DNA from: JAXJQF01 sp036311285
GTDB taxonomy: Bacteria > Pseudomonadota > Gammaproteobacteria > Enterobacterales > Succinivibrionaceae
Assembly (NCBI GenBank): GCA_036311285.1
Contig: JAXJQF010000061.1
Span: 1-39,520 of the forward strand
DNA length: 39,520 bases
Direction: 5' to 3'
In this document: positions 8,200-17,493 of the stretch, in pieces
Numbering within the stretch: position 1 is the first letter of the stretch
Layout of the letters: each line of letters begins with the position of its first letter
Notes under the pieces: generated by a model
The model's database searches: none
What the model saw: the letters and a program-made list of their open reading frames with translations, nothing else
What the model was told of the DNA's origin: nothing
Translations under genes and position numbers: made by a program

Positions 8200-9555
8200 T
8201 TAATCTTTATATTTCTTCCAATTTTCTATTATTTTAGGTTTTACCCTAGTAATAATCAATGAACCTTCTGGAACATCTTTGGTTACAGTTGTACCAGCTC
8301 CAATAGTAACTCCCTTATTTACAGTTACTGGAGCTACCAGTTGGGTATCAGAACCTACAAATACATCATCACATATTACAGTTTTATGTTTATTTTTTCC
8401 ATCATAATTACATGTAATTGTGCCTGCACCTATATTAACATTTTTTCCTATAACAGAATCACCTAAATAACTTAAATGTCCAGCCTTTACTCCAACATTT
8501 AATTGAGATTTTTTAACTTCAACAAAATTACCTACATGAACCTTTTCTGCAAATTCACAACCTGGTCTTAATCTCGCGAATGGACCAATAGTATTATTTT
8601 CACCAACTTTACTGCTTTCTATTACAGTATATGGACTTATAACTGAACCAGATTGTATTTCACAATCTGTTAGAACTGAACCAGGCCCAATATAAACATT
8701 ATCACCAAGTTTTACATTACCATTAATAACAACATTAACGTCAATAACACAATCCTTACCGAACTCTAAAGAACCTCTTACATCAAATCTTGTATAGTCT
8801 AATAAAGTTAAACCATTCATCATATAAGTTTTAGCAATTTTTTCTTGATAAAGTCTTTCAGCAACTGCTAATTGATAATTATTATTAATACCTTCGCATT
8901 CTTTAAAATTTAAAGCTTCTGAAGAATAAACATTAATATTATATTCATTCGCAAGCTTAATAATATCTGTTAAATAATATTCTTTTTGAGAATTGTTATT
9001 TTCAACTTTAGATAATAATAAAGAAAGAGATTCATAATCAGAAACAATTACACCTGTATTAATTTCAGTAATTCTCTTTTGTTCATCAGTACAATCCTTT
9101 TCTTCAACAATAGATACAATCTCATTATTTTCATTTCTAATAATTCGACCTAATCCAAAAGGATTTGAAACTTTAGATGTTAAAACACCTACCCCTTTAT
9201 TATCAAAAGAATAAATTAAATCTTTTAAAGTTTGTTCTTCTATTAAAGGTATATCAGAAACTAAAATTAAAATTTTACTATTCTTAGAACAATTAGGTAA
9301 AGCGACTTTAACAGCATCTGCTGTTCCTAATTGTTGTTCTTGATAACACCAATCATAATCACCTTTAATAGTTTCTTTAATTAATTCACCTTTATACCCA
9401 TAAACAATATGAATTTTATCAGCAAATAAATTTTCAGCCTTTTCTATCATGTGATTCAACAGCTCCTTATTTCCTACCTTATGAAGAACTTTAGGAATGT
9501 TGCTACACATTCTTGTACCTTTACCAGCAGCTAAAATTACTACTTCTAAATTCAT
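8200..9555 (-). CDS. glmU: Bifunctional GlmU: glucosamine-1-phosphate acetyltransferase / GlcNAc-1-phosphate uridyltransferase
   Basis: GlmU carries out the last two steps to UDP-GlcNAc. The N-terminal uridyltransferase domain has the nucleotide-binding LAAGKGTRM (8-16), with PKVLHKVG just after, and EQQLGTADAV and the NTGV region further on. The C-terminal half is a left-handed beta helix made of hexapeptide repeats (VIDVNVVINGNVKLGDNVYIG onward) and has the acetyltransferase residues in RLRPG, YLGDS and GAGTITCNYDGKNKHKT. The length of 451 residues is normal (E. coli 456). It sits directly between atpC and glmS, the E. coli arrangement. The ATG has a weak upstream A-rich ribosome site. Confidence 0.96.
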   Translation of the reverse strand: MNLEVVILAAGKGTRMCSNIPKVLHKVGNKELLNHMIEKAENLFADKIHIVYGYKGELIKETIKGDYDWCYQEQQLGTADAVKVALPNCSKNSKILILVSDIPLIEEQTLKDLIYSFDNKGVGVLTSKVSNPFGLGRIIRNENNEIVSIVEEKDCTDEQKRITEINTGVIVSDYESLSLLLSKVENNNSQKEYYLTDIIKLANEYNINVYSSEALNFKECEGINNNYQLAVAERLYQEKIAKTYMMNGLTLLDYTRFDVRGSLEFGKDCVIDVNVVINGNVKLGDNVYIGPGSVLTDCEIQSGSVISPYTVIESSKVGENNTIGPFARLRPGCEFAEKVHVGNFVEVKKSQLNVGVKAGHLSYLGDSVIGKNVNIGAGTITCNYDGKNKHKTVICDDVFVGSDTQLVAPVTVNKGVTIGAGTTVTKDVPEGSLIITRVKPKIIENWKKYKD

Positions 9556-9583
9556 ATTTTATATCCTGTATTTATCTTTATTA

Positions 9584-10033
9584 TTATCTTCTGTTCTTTA
9601 CTAAATCAACTGCTTTAATTTGCGATAATGCACGTGATAATTCTGATAAAGCCGTAGAATAATCTCTATCCTTTGCAGCATTAACCAATTTCTTTTCAGC
9701 TAATTCTTTAGCTTCTAAAGCCTTTGATTCGTCAATATCTTCAGCTCTTAAAGCTGTATCAACTAATATAGTTACACTATGAGGTTGAATTTCAAGAACT
9801 CCACCATACAAATTCACTATATTTTTATTACCATTTAAATCAACATAAACTAAGTTACTTGAAGCTATTAAAGTCAAAAGGGGACTATGACCAGGCCTAA
9901 TACCTAAACCACCATCAATACCATTAACTATAACTTCTAAAACATCATCTGAAAAAATTTTTTTTTCAGCACTAACTATACGTAAGTGTAATTTTTTAAC
10001 CTCGCTAGAAGCATCTGATACGTTATTAGTCAT
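9584..10033 (-). CDS. atpC: F1Fo ATP synthase epsilon subunit
   Basis: Epsilon is the small central-stalk subunit that binds gamma and restrains ATP hydrolysis. The 149 residues comprise the N-terminal beta sandwich, with the diagnostic GIDGGLGIRPGHSPLLTLI (residues 38-56), and a C-terminal helical hairpin (DIDESKALEAKELAEKKL onward). The N-terminus is about ten residues longer than E. coli epsilon (TNNVSDASSE). It is the last gene of the atp cluster, 24 nt after atpD and 28 nt before glmU. Confidence 0.93.
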   Translation of the reverse strand: MTNNVSDASSEVKKLHLRIVSAEKKIFSDDVLEVIVNGIDGGLGIRPGHSPLLTLIASSNLVYVDLNGNKNIVNLYGGVLEIQPHSVTILVDTALRAEDIDESKALEAKELAEKKLVNAAKDRDYSTALSELSRALSQIKAVDLVKNRR

Positions 10034-10057
10034 AAGTACCCCTACTAATCTAATATT

Positions 10058-11458
10058 TTATAAACTCTTAGCTTTTTCAATAACTTCGTCAATAGAACCA
10101 ACCATGTAGAAAGCCTGTTCAGGTATTGCATCATATTCACCTTCAATAATTCCCTTAAAGCCTCTAATATTTTCCTTTAATGGAACATATTTACCTTCAA
10201 TACCTGTAAATATTTCAGCAACACTGAATGGTTGAGATAAAAATCTTTCAATTTTTCTGGCTCTTGCAACTATTAACTTATCATTTTCAGATAATTCATC
10301 CATACCTAAGATAGCAATAATATCCTTTAACTCTTTATAGCGTTGTAATACACTTTGAACACCTCTAGCTGTTTCATAGTGTTCTTTCCCAACTACAAGA
10401 GGATCTAACTGTCTAGAAGTTGAATCTAAAGGATCTACAGCTGGGTAAATACCTAATGCAGCAATCTGTCTTGATAATACAACTGTAGCATCTAAGTGAG
10501 CAAATGTAGTAGCAGGACTTGGGTCTGTTAAGTCATCCGCAGGCACATACACAGCTTGAACAGATGTAATAGAACCATGCTTTGTAGAAGTTATTCTTTC
10601 TTGTAAAGCCCCCATTTCTTCAGCTAACGTAGGTTGATAACCTACAGCTGATGGCATTCTACCTAATAAAGCAGACACTTCTGTACCAGCTAACGTATAA
10701 CGATAAATGTTATCAATAAATAACAATACATCTTTACCTTCATCTCTAAACTTTTCTGCAACAGTTAAACCTGTTAAAGCTACTCTTAATCTGTTTCCAG
10801 GAGGTTCATTCATTTGACCATAAATCATTGAAACTTTATCTAAAACGTTAGATTCTTTCATTTCATAATAAAAGTCATTACCTTCTCTTGTTCTTTCACC
10901 AACGCCTGTAAATACAGATAAACCTGAGTGAGCCTTAGCAATATTGTTGATAAGTTCCATCATATTAACAGTCTTACCAACACCAGCTCCTCCAAATAAA
11001 CCTACTTTACCACCTTTAGCAAACGGACATACTAAGTCAATAACTTTAATACCTGTTTCTAAAATTTCAGTTGTATTTGATTGTTCTTCGTAGCTTGGAG
11101 CAGCTCTATGAATTACCCATTGTTCTTTTTCATTAATAGGACCTTGTTCATCAACAGGTTCACCCAGAACATTCATAATTCTTCCTAAAGTTTCCTTACC
11201 TACAGGAACCTTTATGGCATCCATTGTATCTGTAACTTCTGTTCCTCTTGATAAACCATCAGAAGTTCCCATAGCAATACATCTAACAACTCCACCACCA
11301 ATTTGTTGTTGAACTTCTAAAACAAGCCCTTTAACAGGGCTTTCACCTGAAACAACTAGGGCATTGTATATATTAGGAACTTTTTCTATAGGAAATTCAA
11401 CGTCAACAATAGCTCCAATTACTTGAACTACTACGCCTACATTTACATCTGAATTCAT
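10058..11458 (-). CDS. atpD: F1Fo ATP synthase beta subunit
   Basis: This is the catalytic subunit of F1. The 466 residues contain the P-loop GGAGVGKT (146-153), the conserved GERTREGNDFYYEM with the catalytic Glu, the Walker B segment VLLFIDNIYRYTLAGTEVSALLGR, and the DELSENDKLIVARARKIERFLSQPF block that includes the DELSEED-type loop. Everything needed for ATP synthesis is present. IYRY replaces the usual IYRF, a conservative change. It lies between atpG and atpC with gaps of 18 and 24 nt. Confidence 0.98.
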   Translation of the reverse strand: MNSDVNVGVVVQVIGAIVDVEFPIEKVPNIYNALVVSGESPVKGLVLEVQQQIGGGVVRCIAMGTSDGLSRGTEVTDTMDAIKVPVGKETLGRIMNVLGEPVDEQGPINEKEQWVIHRAAPSYEEQSNTTEILETGIKVIDLVCPFAKGGKVGLFGGAGVGKTVNMMELINNIAKAHSGLSVFTGVGERTREGNDFYYEMKESNVLDKVSMIYGQMNEPPGNRLRVALTGLTVAEKFRDEGKDVLLFIDNIYRYTLAGTEVSALLGRMPSAVGYQPTLAEEMGALQERITSTKHGSITSVQAVYVPADDLTDPSPATTFAHLDATVVLSRQIAALGIYPAVDPLDSTSRQLDPLVVGKEHYETARGVQSVLQRYKELKDIIAILGMDELSENDKLIVARARKIERFLSQPFSVAEIFTGIEGKYVPLKENIRGFKGIIEGEYDAIPEQAFYMVGSIDEVIEKAKSL

Positions 11459-11476
11459 TTAATACCTCTATCTTTA

Positions 11477-12343
11477 CTATACAGCCCCAGCTCCAGAAAC
11501 TATTTCTGTTAGCTCCTGAGTTATACTTGCTTGTCTTACTTTATTAAAAACTAATTGTAAATCGTCTACTAAATTTTCAGCGTTATCTGTTGCTGCTTTC
11601 ATTGCTACCATTCTTGCTGCTTGTTCAGAAGCTAGATTTTCAACAACTGCTTGATATACAACTGATTCAATATATCGAGCTAAAACTTTATCTAAAATCA
11701 TTTTAGCATCAGGTTCATAAATATAATCCCAATGATTACGTTCTACTGTTGTATTTTCAATTTTCTTTGGAATTGGTAATATTTGTTCAATAACAGGAGT
11801 TTGAATCATTGTATTAACAAACTTATTATAAACTAGAAAGATTTGGTCAACTTTGTTGTTATCAAAAGCATTTAACATTACTTTTACAGAACCAACTAAA
11901 TCGTCCACTCTAGGATTATCTCCCATCCCTGAATTTAGAGACAAAACATCTAATTTTATTCTTCCAAAGAAAGCACAAGCTCTACTACCTAATAAAGAAA
12001 CACTGCTCTTTATACCATTATTACTATCTTCCTCAATCTTATGAAGTACTTTTTTAAATAGGTTTATATTTAAGCCCCCACACAAACCTCTATCTGTTGA
12101 AACTATAATATAACCTACATTCTTAACAGGTCTTTCAATGGTATATGGATGCTTGTATTCCAAGTGTCCTAAAGCCATATGTCCAATAAGAGTTCTCATA
12201 GCTTTAGTATAAGGTCTACTAGCCTCCATTCTTTCTTGCGCTTTTCTCATTTTAGAAGCTGCAACCATTTGCATAGCACTAGTAATCTTTTGAGTATTTT
12301 TAACACTCGAAATCTTTGTTCTAATTTCTTTAGTACTAGCCAT
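11477..12343 (-). CDS. atpG: F1Fo ATP synthase gamma subunit
   Basis: Gamma is the rotating central shaft of F1. The 288-residue protein starts with the typical MASTKEIRTKISSVKNTQKITSAMQMVAASKMRKA, has the middle TDRGLCGGLN, and ends with the helix ARMVAMKAATDNAENLVDDLQLVFNKVRQASITQELTEIVSGAGAV, whose end sits inside the alpha/beta hexamer. Length and motifs are those of ordinary gammaproteobacterial gamma (E. coli 287). It is 16 nt after atpA. Confidence 0.97.
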   Translation of the reverse strand: MASTKEIRTKISSVKNTQKITSAMQMVAASKMRKAQERMEASRPYTKAMRTLIGHMALGHLEYKHPYTIERPVKNVGYIIVSTDRGLCGGLNINLFKKVLHKIEEDSNNGIKSSVSLLGSRACAFFGRIKLDVLSLNSGMGDNPRVDDLVGSVKVMLNAFDNNKVDQIFLVYNKFVNTMIQTPVIEQILPIPKKIENTTVERNHWDYIYEPDAKMILDKVLARYIESVVYQAVVENLASEQAARMVAMKAATDNAENLVDDLQLVFNKVRQASITQELTEIVSGAGAV

Positions 12344-12359
12344 ATCATTACCTTCCTAA

Positions 12360-13901
12360 CTAAATACTACATGTATCAAAAAATGATTTAATGATATTTT
12401 CCAATTTATTTATATTTTCATCATTATAAACAGGATCATTATTAATATTATCTAATACATCCTTGTGATTGTTCACTGCATAAGTTAAGATACTTTCTTC
12501 AAAAGCTTGAATCTTTTCTAATTCAACGTTACTTAAGTAACCTCTTTCTGCTGCAAATAATAACAATGCTTGCTGAGCAACATCTAATGGAGAGAATTGC
12601 TTTTGTTTCATCAATTCAGTAACTTTTTCTCCATGCTCTAACTGTTTTCTTGTAGCCTCATCTAAATCACTAGAAAATTGAGAGAACGCAGCTAATTCTC
12701 TATATTGAGCTAAAGCTGTTCTTATACCACCAGATAACTTTTTAATTAGCTTAGTTTGTGCTGCACCACCTACTCTTGATACAGAAATACCAGGATCAAC
12801 AGCTGGTCTTATACCTGCGTTAAAAGATTGAGTTGTTAAGAATATTTGACCATCTGTAATCGAAATTACATTAGTAGGAACAAATGCTGAAACGTCGCCA
12901 GCTTGTGTTTCAATAATAGGCAATGCAGTTAAAGAACCGGACTTACCTTTTACTTTACCGTTAGTCATTAACTCTACATATTCTTCATTAACTCGAGCAG
13001 CTCTTTCTAATAATCTAGAATGTAGATAAAAAACATCACCAGGGAAAGCTTCACGTCCAGGTGGTCTCTTTAATAATAATGAAATCTGTCTGTATGCAAC
13101 AGCATGCTTAGATAAGTCATCGTATATAATTAAAGCATCTTCACCTTTATCTCTAAAGTATTCTCCCATTGTACAACCAGAGTAAGGAGCTAAATATTGT
13201 AAAGCAGCTGATTCTGAAGCAGAGGCTACTACAACGATAGTATTTTCCAAAGCTCCATGTTCATCTAATTTTCTAACAACGTTTGCAATAGTTGAAGCTT
13301 TTTGTCCAATTGCTACATAAATACATTTAACGCCGTATTTCTTTTGATTGATGATAGTATCAATTGCTAAAGCTGTTTTACCAACCTGTCTATCGCCTAT
13401 AATTAATTCTCTTTGTCCTCTTCCAATTGGAATCATTGAGTCTACAGATTTGTAACCAGTTTGAATAGGTTCTGATACCGATTTTCTTGCGATAACACCT
13501 GGTGCTATAACTTCAATTGGTGAAGTTTTTTCAAATTCTACTTGCCCTTTTCCATCAATAGGTTCACCTAATGTATTAATAACTCTTCCTAGTAGCTTAT
13601 CACCTACAGGAACTTGTAAAATTTTACCAGTGCATTTAACTTTTTGACCTTCCTTTAGGTTTGTATAATTACCTAAAACAATAGCACCAACACAATCTTT
13701 TTCAAGATTTAAGGCTAAAGCATACTGATTTTCAGGTAGTGCAATCATTTCTCCTTGCATTACTTTATTCAAGCCATGTATGCGTATAATACCGTCAGAA
13801 ACTGATACTATAGTACCTTCATCTCTTATTTCTACATGAGTATCAAATTCAGCTATTCTTTTCTTTATTAATTCTGCTATTTCTGTTGAATTTATTTGCA
13901 T
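12360..13901 (-). CDS. atpA: F1Fo ATP synthase alpha subunit
   Basis: Alpha is the non-catalytic nucleotide-binding subunit of F1. The 513 residues equal the E. coli length. The P-loop GDRQVGKT is at 169-176, the arginine finger region is in PAVDPGISVSRVGGAAQ, and the N-terminal strand region and the C-terminal helical bundle are complete. It lies 10 nt after atpH and 16 nt before atpG. Confidence 0.98.
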   Translation of the reverse strand: MQINSTEIAELIKKRIAEFDTHVEIRDEGTIVSVSDGIIRIHGLNKVMQGEMIALPENQYALALNLEKDCVGAIVLGNYTNLKEGQKVKCTGKILQVPVGDKLLGRVINTLGEPIDGKGQVEFEKTSPIEVIAPGVIARKSVSEPIQTGYKSVDSMIPIGRGQRELIIGDRQVGKTALAIDTIINQKKYGVKCIYVAIGQKASTIANVVRKLDEHGALENTIVVVASASESAALQYLAPYSGCTMGEYFRDKGEDALIIYDDLSKHAVAYRQISLLLKRPPGREAFPGDVFYLHSRLLERAARVNEEYVELMTNGKVKGKSGSLTALPIIETQAGDVSAFVPTNVISITDGQIFLTTQSFNAGIRPAVDPGISVSRVGGAAQTKLIKKLSGGIRTALAQYRELAAFSQFSSDLDEATRKQLEHGEKVTELMKQKQFSPLDVAQQALLLFAAERGYLSNVELEKIQAFEESILTYAVNNHKDVLDNINNDPVYNDENINKLENIIKSFFDTCSI

Positions 13902-13911
13902 AATATAATCC

Positions 13912-14442
13912 TTAAGATTGCAATGAAGCAGTTAAAATACTTAATCTATTTTTCAAACTATTATCATAAACAGTATCATCAATTTTAATAACAATACCTG
14001 CAATCAACTCTTTATCGATAATATTTTCCAATTGAATAGTACACGAATACTTAGATTCTAATTTTTTAACTAAATCATCTTTTTCTTTATTAGACAAGTA
14101 TTCCACGCTATATACAGTTACTTCTTTTATTTTATTTTCATTATTCAACAAAGTATCAAATTGAGAAATAATTGAATCAACTACAACCAATCTTTCATTT
14201 TGAATCAAAATGTTTACAAAATTTAAAAAGTATTTATCTACTTGTCCTTTTAAAACATTAGATATGAAATTGAATAAATCTAATTTTGATGAAATTCCTA
14301 TTCTATTTTTTATTTCAGAATTATTAATTACATAAGATAATAACTCTAAATAAATTTTCCATTCTTTTAAATTTTTCTTTGATTTAGCAAAATCAAAAAT
14401 AGCTCTAGAATAAGGTTTTGCAAGTAAACTGTACTCAACCAT
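13912..14442 (-). CDS. atpH: F1Fo ATP synthase delta subunit
   Basis: Delta links the peripheral stalk (b subunits) to the top of F1. The 176-residue protein has the N-terminal six-helix domain beginning LAKPYSRAIFDFAKSKKNLKEW and the C-terminal segment LENIIDKELIAGIVIKIDDTVYDNSLKNRLSIL, which contains the family signature G-x-x-I-x-x-x-D. It is among the more divergent genes of the cluster, as is usual for delta. It lies 8 nt after atpF and 10 nt before atpA. Confidence 0.95.
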   Translation of the reverse strand: MVEYSLLAKPYSRAIFDFAKSKKNLKEWKIYLELLSYVINNSEIKNRIGISSKLDLFNFISNVLKGQVDKYFLNFVNILIQNERLVVVDSIISQFDTLLNNENKIKEVTVYSVEYLSNKEKDDLVKKLESKYSCTIQLENIIDKELIAGIVIKIDDTVYDNSLKNRLSILTASLQS

Positions 14443-14450
14443 ACTATCCT

Positions 14451-14924
14451 CTACTTCATATCATCAAGCATTTCATCTACTAAATTTTTATTCTTCTGAG
14501 TATTAACATTGTTGCTAATAAACTTCTCTGAAGTTAAAAGAACTAGTGATGCTATATCTTTCTTTAAAGCTTCCTTAGCTTTAATCTTTTCAGATTCTAT
14601 TTCCGCTTTCGCACTATCGATAATTTTTTGTTTTGTAGATTTAGCTTCTTCTGTTGCTTGCTCCATAATGATACTTTTTTGCTTTAAAGCAGAAGAAATA
14701 GTTTCTTGAGCTTTAACTAAAGCTTCATTCTTAATCTGAGCAGCTTCATTATTAGCTAACTCTAATTTTTGATCTGCTTCTTTAATTTTTTCATAGCTAT
14801 CAAGAACGTTCTTTTGTCTTTCATTTAAAGCATTAATAATAGGTGGCCAAATCCATTTCATGCATATAAGTACAAATAAAGTGAATGCAATAATTTGTAC
14901 CAAAAAAGTCATATTGAAACTCAC
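14451..14924 (-). CDS. atpF: F1Fo ATP synthase b subunit
   Basis: The b subunit is the peripheral stalk that anchors F1 to subunit a. It has one N-terminal membrane helix (residues 5-22, ending CMKWIWPPI) followed by a long charged coiled coil. The start is a GTG at 14924: MSFNMTFLVQIIAF aligns residue for residue with the E. coli opening MNLNATILGQAIAF, and AAGGAA lies upstream. An ATG four codons later is less likely. The 157 residues match the normal length (156). Confidence 0.95.
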   Translation of the reverse strand: MSFNMTFLVQIIAFTLFVLICMKWIWPPIINALNERQKNVLDSYEKIKEADQKLELANNEAAQIKNEALVKAQETISSALKQKSIIMEQATEEAKSTKQKIIDSAKAEIESEKIKAKEALKKDIASLVLLTSEKFISNNVNTQKNKNLVDEMLDDMK

Positions 14925-14956
14925 AATTTATTTCCTTATATTAAGTAAATTATAAT

Positions 14957-15175
14957 TTATGCTAAAGCAAATAAAATATACATACCTAAACCAACAACGA
15001 TCATAGGAATAGCATCAACTAAAGCCATAACAATAAAGAAATTAGATCTAATTATACCTACTAAATCAGGCTGTCTAGCAACGCCTTCTAGTAATTTACC
15101 ACCTAATAAACCAATACCAATAGCCGCACCAATTGCTGCAAGTCCCATCATTATTCCAGCTGCTAAAATAATCAT
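14957..15175 (-). CDS. atpE: F1Fo ATP synthase c subunit
   Basis: This is the proteolipid that forms the proton-driven ring. The 72-residue hairpin has a first helix with the glycine/alanine pattern GLAAIGAAIGIGLLGG, the polar loop ARQPD, and a second helix FFIVMALVDAIPMIVVGLG carrying the ion-binding aspartate (equivalent of E. coli Asp61). No sodium-type ligand pattern is visible, so proton coupling is likely. It is seven residues shorter at the N-terminus than the E. coli protein, but AGGAG six bases before the ATG supports this start. Confidence 0.97.
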   Translation of the reverse strand: MIILAAGIMMGLAAIGAAIGIGLLGGKLLEGVARQPDLVGIIRSNFFIVMALVDAIPMIVVGLGMYILFALA

Positions 15176-15188
15176 AAAATACTCCTAA

Positions 15189-16247
15189 TTAATCTTCATG
15201 TTCACTAGCTAAAGCTAAATAAACAATCGTTAAAACCATAAAAATAAAAGCTTGTAAAAATATTATAAGAATATGGAAAAGAGCCCATACAATATCAATA
15301 ATAGTACCTAAGATAGCTCCTATAGGTAATACAACATTAAAAGATGAAGAATCCAAAAAAGTAGGTGGTATATAAACATATGAGAATAGTACAGTAATCA
15401 AAATAAATACCATCTCACCTGCATACATATTACCGAACAAACGCAATCCTAAAGAAATTGGTCTAGATAATGCTGATACCCCTTCTAAAAATAAATTTAT
15501 TGGGCTGAGCCAAATAGTATTAAAAGGATGCATCGTATACTCTTGGATAAAACCTTTTATTCCTTTATATTTGATAGAAAAACCTATTGTAAGTATAAAT
15601 ATTAAAAAACCCATAGACAAAGTTATATTAACATCAGCAGAAGGCACTAAACGAACATATGGAACACCTAATTCTTCTAAAATCTTTGGAGCTAAATCAA
15701 CAGGCACTAAATCCAATAAATTCATAAAAAATATCCAACAAAATACAGTTAAAGACAAAGGTGCTATTAACTTGTTTTTAACTTTAAATATTGAATTAAC
15801 TGTATTATTGATGAAATTAACAACTATTTCTATAGCGCAGATAAATTTTGAAGGCACACCATTTTTTGATTTAGAAAAAAATTTAGTTGCAAGACCGAAT
15901 AAAAATAAAAACAGAAAACCTAAAAATAAAGATAAAAATGTTGAATCTATATTAAGTGTATAAGGTTCAAAGATTTTGCTTTCATGTCGGAGTTCTTTAT
16001 GAAAGACAGGAACACATGAACTAGTAAATAAATCAGAATAATGACAAGGTTGAGAATTAAATTTATCTAAACATACTTTTTCATCAGTTGTTTTCAAACA
16101 ATCATTATAAGCATGTATATTAGAAACTTTTTTACTGTTTATAATATTTCCAGTTTTAAGATCAACTTGTAAAAAATTAAGGTGATGAAGAATGTATTCT
16201 TGTGCATCAAAATCTGATTTTCTTTCTTGTATTTCTTCACTCATCAT
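15189..16247 (-). CDS. atpB: F1Fo ATP synthase a subunit with a four-cysteine N-terminal insertion
   Basis: Subunit a holds the two proton half-channels against the c ring. The C-terminal two thirds is normal, with the essential arginine in GLRLFGNMYAGEM and the final helices. The protein has 352 residues against 271 in E. coli. Most of the excess lies between the opening QEYILHHLNFLQVDL and the first membrane helix (TLNIDSTFLSLFLG): about 66 residues here where E. coli has about 16. Cysteines 50, 59, 68 and 78 fall in this segment, which by E. coli topology faces the periplasm, so disulfides are possible. A second ATG three bases in is an equally good start. It overlaps atpI by 11 nt. Confidence 0.96.
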   Translation of the reverse strand: MMSEEIQERKSDFDAQEYILHHLNFLQVDLKTGNIINSKKVSNIHAYNDCLKTTDEKVCLDKFNSQPCHYSDLFTSSCVPVFHKELRHESKIFEPYTLNIDSTFLSLFLGFLFLFLFGLATKFFSKSKNGVPSKFICAIEIVVNFINNTVNSIFKVKNKLIAPLSLTVFCWIFFMNLLDLVPVDLAPKILEELGVPYVRLVPSADVNITLSMGFLIFILTIGFSIKYKGIKGFIQEYTMHPFNTIWLSPINLFLEGVSALSRPISLGLRLFGNMYAGEMVFILITVLFSYVYIPPTFLDSSSFNVVLPIGAILGTIIDIVWALFHILIIFLQAFIFMVLTIVYLALASEHED

Positions 16248-16608
16248 ATATACCTTTTTTATTTATTAGCAATAATAAATTATGGACTAAGTAAGAAAGC
16301 AAAAATGCTATAAAACACCAATAACTTACTTTTAATATTTTTAAGTATAAAAATAACAATCCAATAAATACAATGTATTTACAAAATACACCTAAAACAA
16401 GAAAAAAGAAATAAGAAAATCTCAAAAAGTGTAACTTTAGTACATAATATTGAAAAATAAAGGTAACATAAAATGCAATGCTACCTAAAATTAAATCAAC
16501 ACTATAATATAAAGAATTATCATCATTAAATATATATATGAATATATTTGATATAAAAAAAACTAAATTTAAAGTAAATATGAAAGAAATCTTTATAATG
16601 CTATTCAT
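16237..16608 (-). CDS. atpI: ATP synthase accessory protein I
   Basis: A 123-residue protein with four predicted membrane helices (about residues 6-28, 36-57, 65-90 and 94-114) at the position where atpI always sits, ahead of atpB. AtpI is not a subunit of the finished enzyme; it is thought to help c-ring assembly or magnesium supply. The sequence is divergent, so the name rests on size, topology and position. It overlaps parB by 8 nt and atpB by 11 nt. Confidence 0.8.
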   Translation of the reverse strand: MNSIIKISFIFTLNLVFFISNIFIYIFNDDNSLYYSVDLILGSIAFYVTFIFQYYVLKLHFLRFSYFFFLVLGVFCKYIVFIGLLFLYLKILKVSYWCFIAFLLSYLVHNLLLLINKKGIYDE

Positions 16609-17485
16609 TTAATTCATTAGAAAAAAATTTTTTTATACATTCTAATTCTGTCTCATTAGAAAAGTTTAAAATTACTTTACCTTTATTCTCTCCTGATTGG
16701 GTAATTTTTACTTTACATCCATTTAATTTATTTGAAAACGATGAGCATAAATCATTTAAATTTGGTAATTTAGTGTAAGTTTTATTATCTAAATTAGGAT
16801 TACCGTTTTTATATTTCTTAACATAATTTTCTGTAGCACGTACAGATAAATCATTTTGAATGATAATTTTTGCAACAATAACCTGGTCTTCTAACGATAA
16901 AGTTAATAATGTTCTCGCATGTCCCATTTCTAACTCATTACGACGTAAAAATTCTTTAACATCGTCATGTAAATTGTTTAATCTGATAATATTAGATACA
17001 GCAGAACGAGATTTACCAATTAATTCTCCAACTTCATCTTGTTTTAAATCAAGATCATTGCATAATCTAAGTAAAGCTTCCGCCTCTTCAATAATATTTA
17101 AATCTTCACGTTGCAAATTTTCTATGATAGCAATTTTTAAGCAATCGTTATCGGAAAAATTATTAACAATACAAGGAACAGTTTTTAAATTCGCTATTTT
17201 TGCTGCTTGCCATCTTCTTTCACCGGCAATTATTTCATAAGAGTTTTCTTTGTTTTTTCTAACAATAATAGGCTGAATAATGCCTTGTTTCTTTATAGAC
17301 AGTGCTAATTCATTTAAAGAATCATTATCAAAATCTTTTCTTGGTTGAAAAGGACTTCTACATAGATTTTCAATAGAAATTTCTTCAATTATTCTGTCAG
17401 TTTCACTTAAGGAATTATTTGATAAAAAAACTTGTAGTGATTTTCTTTTATTCAAATCACTCATTGTAGTTCCTAATGCACACAT
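16601..17485 (-). CDS. parB: Chromosome-partitioning protein ParB
   Basis: ParB is a CTP-dependent clamp that loads at parS and spreads along the origin region. The 294 residues contain the N-terminal ParB/Sulfiredoxin domain with SPFQPRKDF (box I) and the CTP-binding GERRWQAAKIANL (box II), then the parS-reading helix-turn-helix (KQDEVGELIGKSRSAVSNIIRLNNL), and a C-terminal dimerisation tail. AGGAG five bases upstream supports the ATG at 17485; an in-frame ATG at 17464 (MSDLNKRK) also has AGGA and cannot be excluded. It lies 8 nt after parA. Its likely targets are the four parS sites at 30.9-32.7 kb. Confidence 0.95.
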   Translation of the reverse strand: MCALGTTMSDLNKRKSLQVFLSNNSLSETDRIIEEISIENLCRSPFQPRKDFDNDSLNELALSIKKQGIIQPIIVRKNKENSYEIIAGERRWQAAKIANLKTVPCIVNNFSDNDCLKIAIIENLQREDLNIIEEAEALLRLCNDLDLKQDEVGELIGKSRSAVSNIIRLNNLHDDVKEFLRRNELEMGHARTLLTLSLEDQVIVAKIIIQNDLSVRATENYVKKYKNGNPNLDNKTYTKLPNLNDLCSSFSNKLNGCKVKITQSGENKGKVILNFSNETELECIKKFFSNELNE

Positions 17486-17493
17486 ACTAACTC

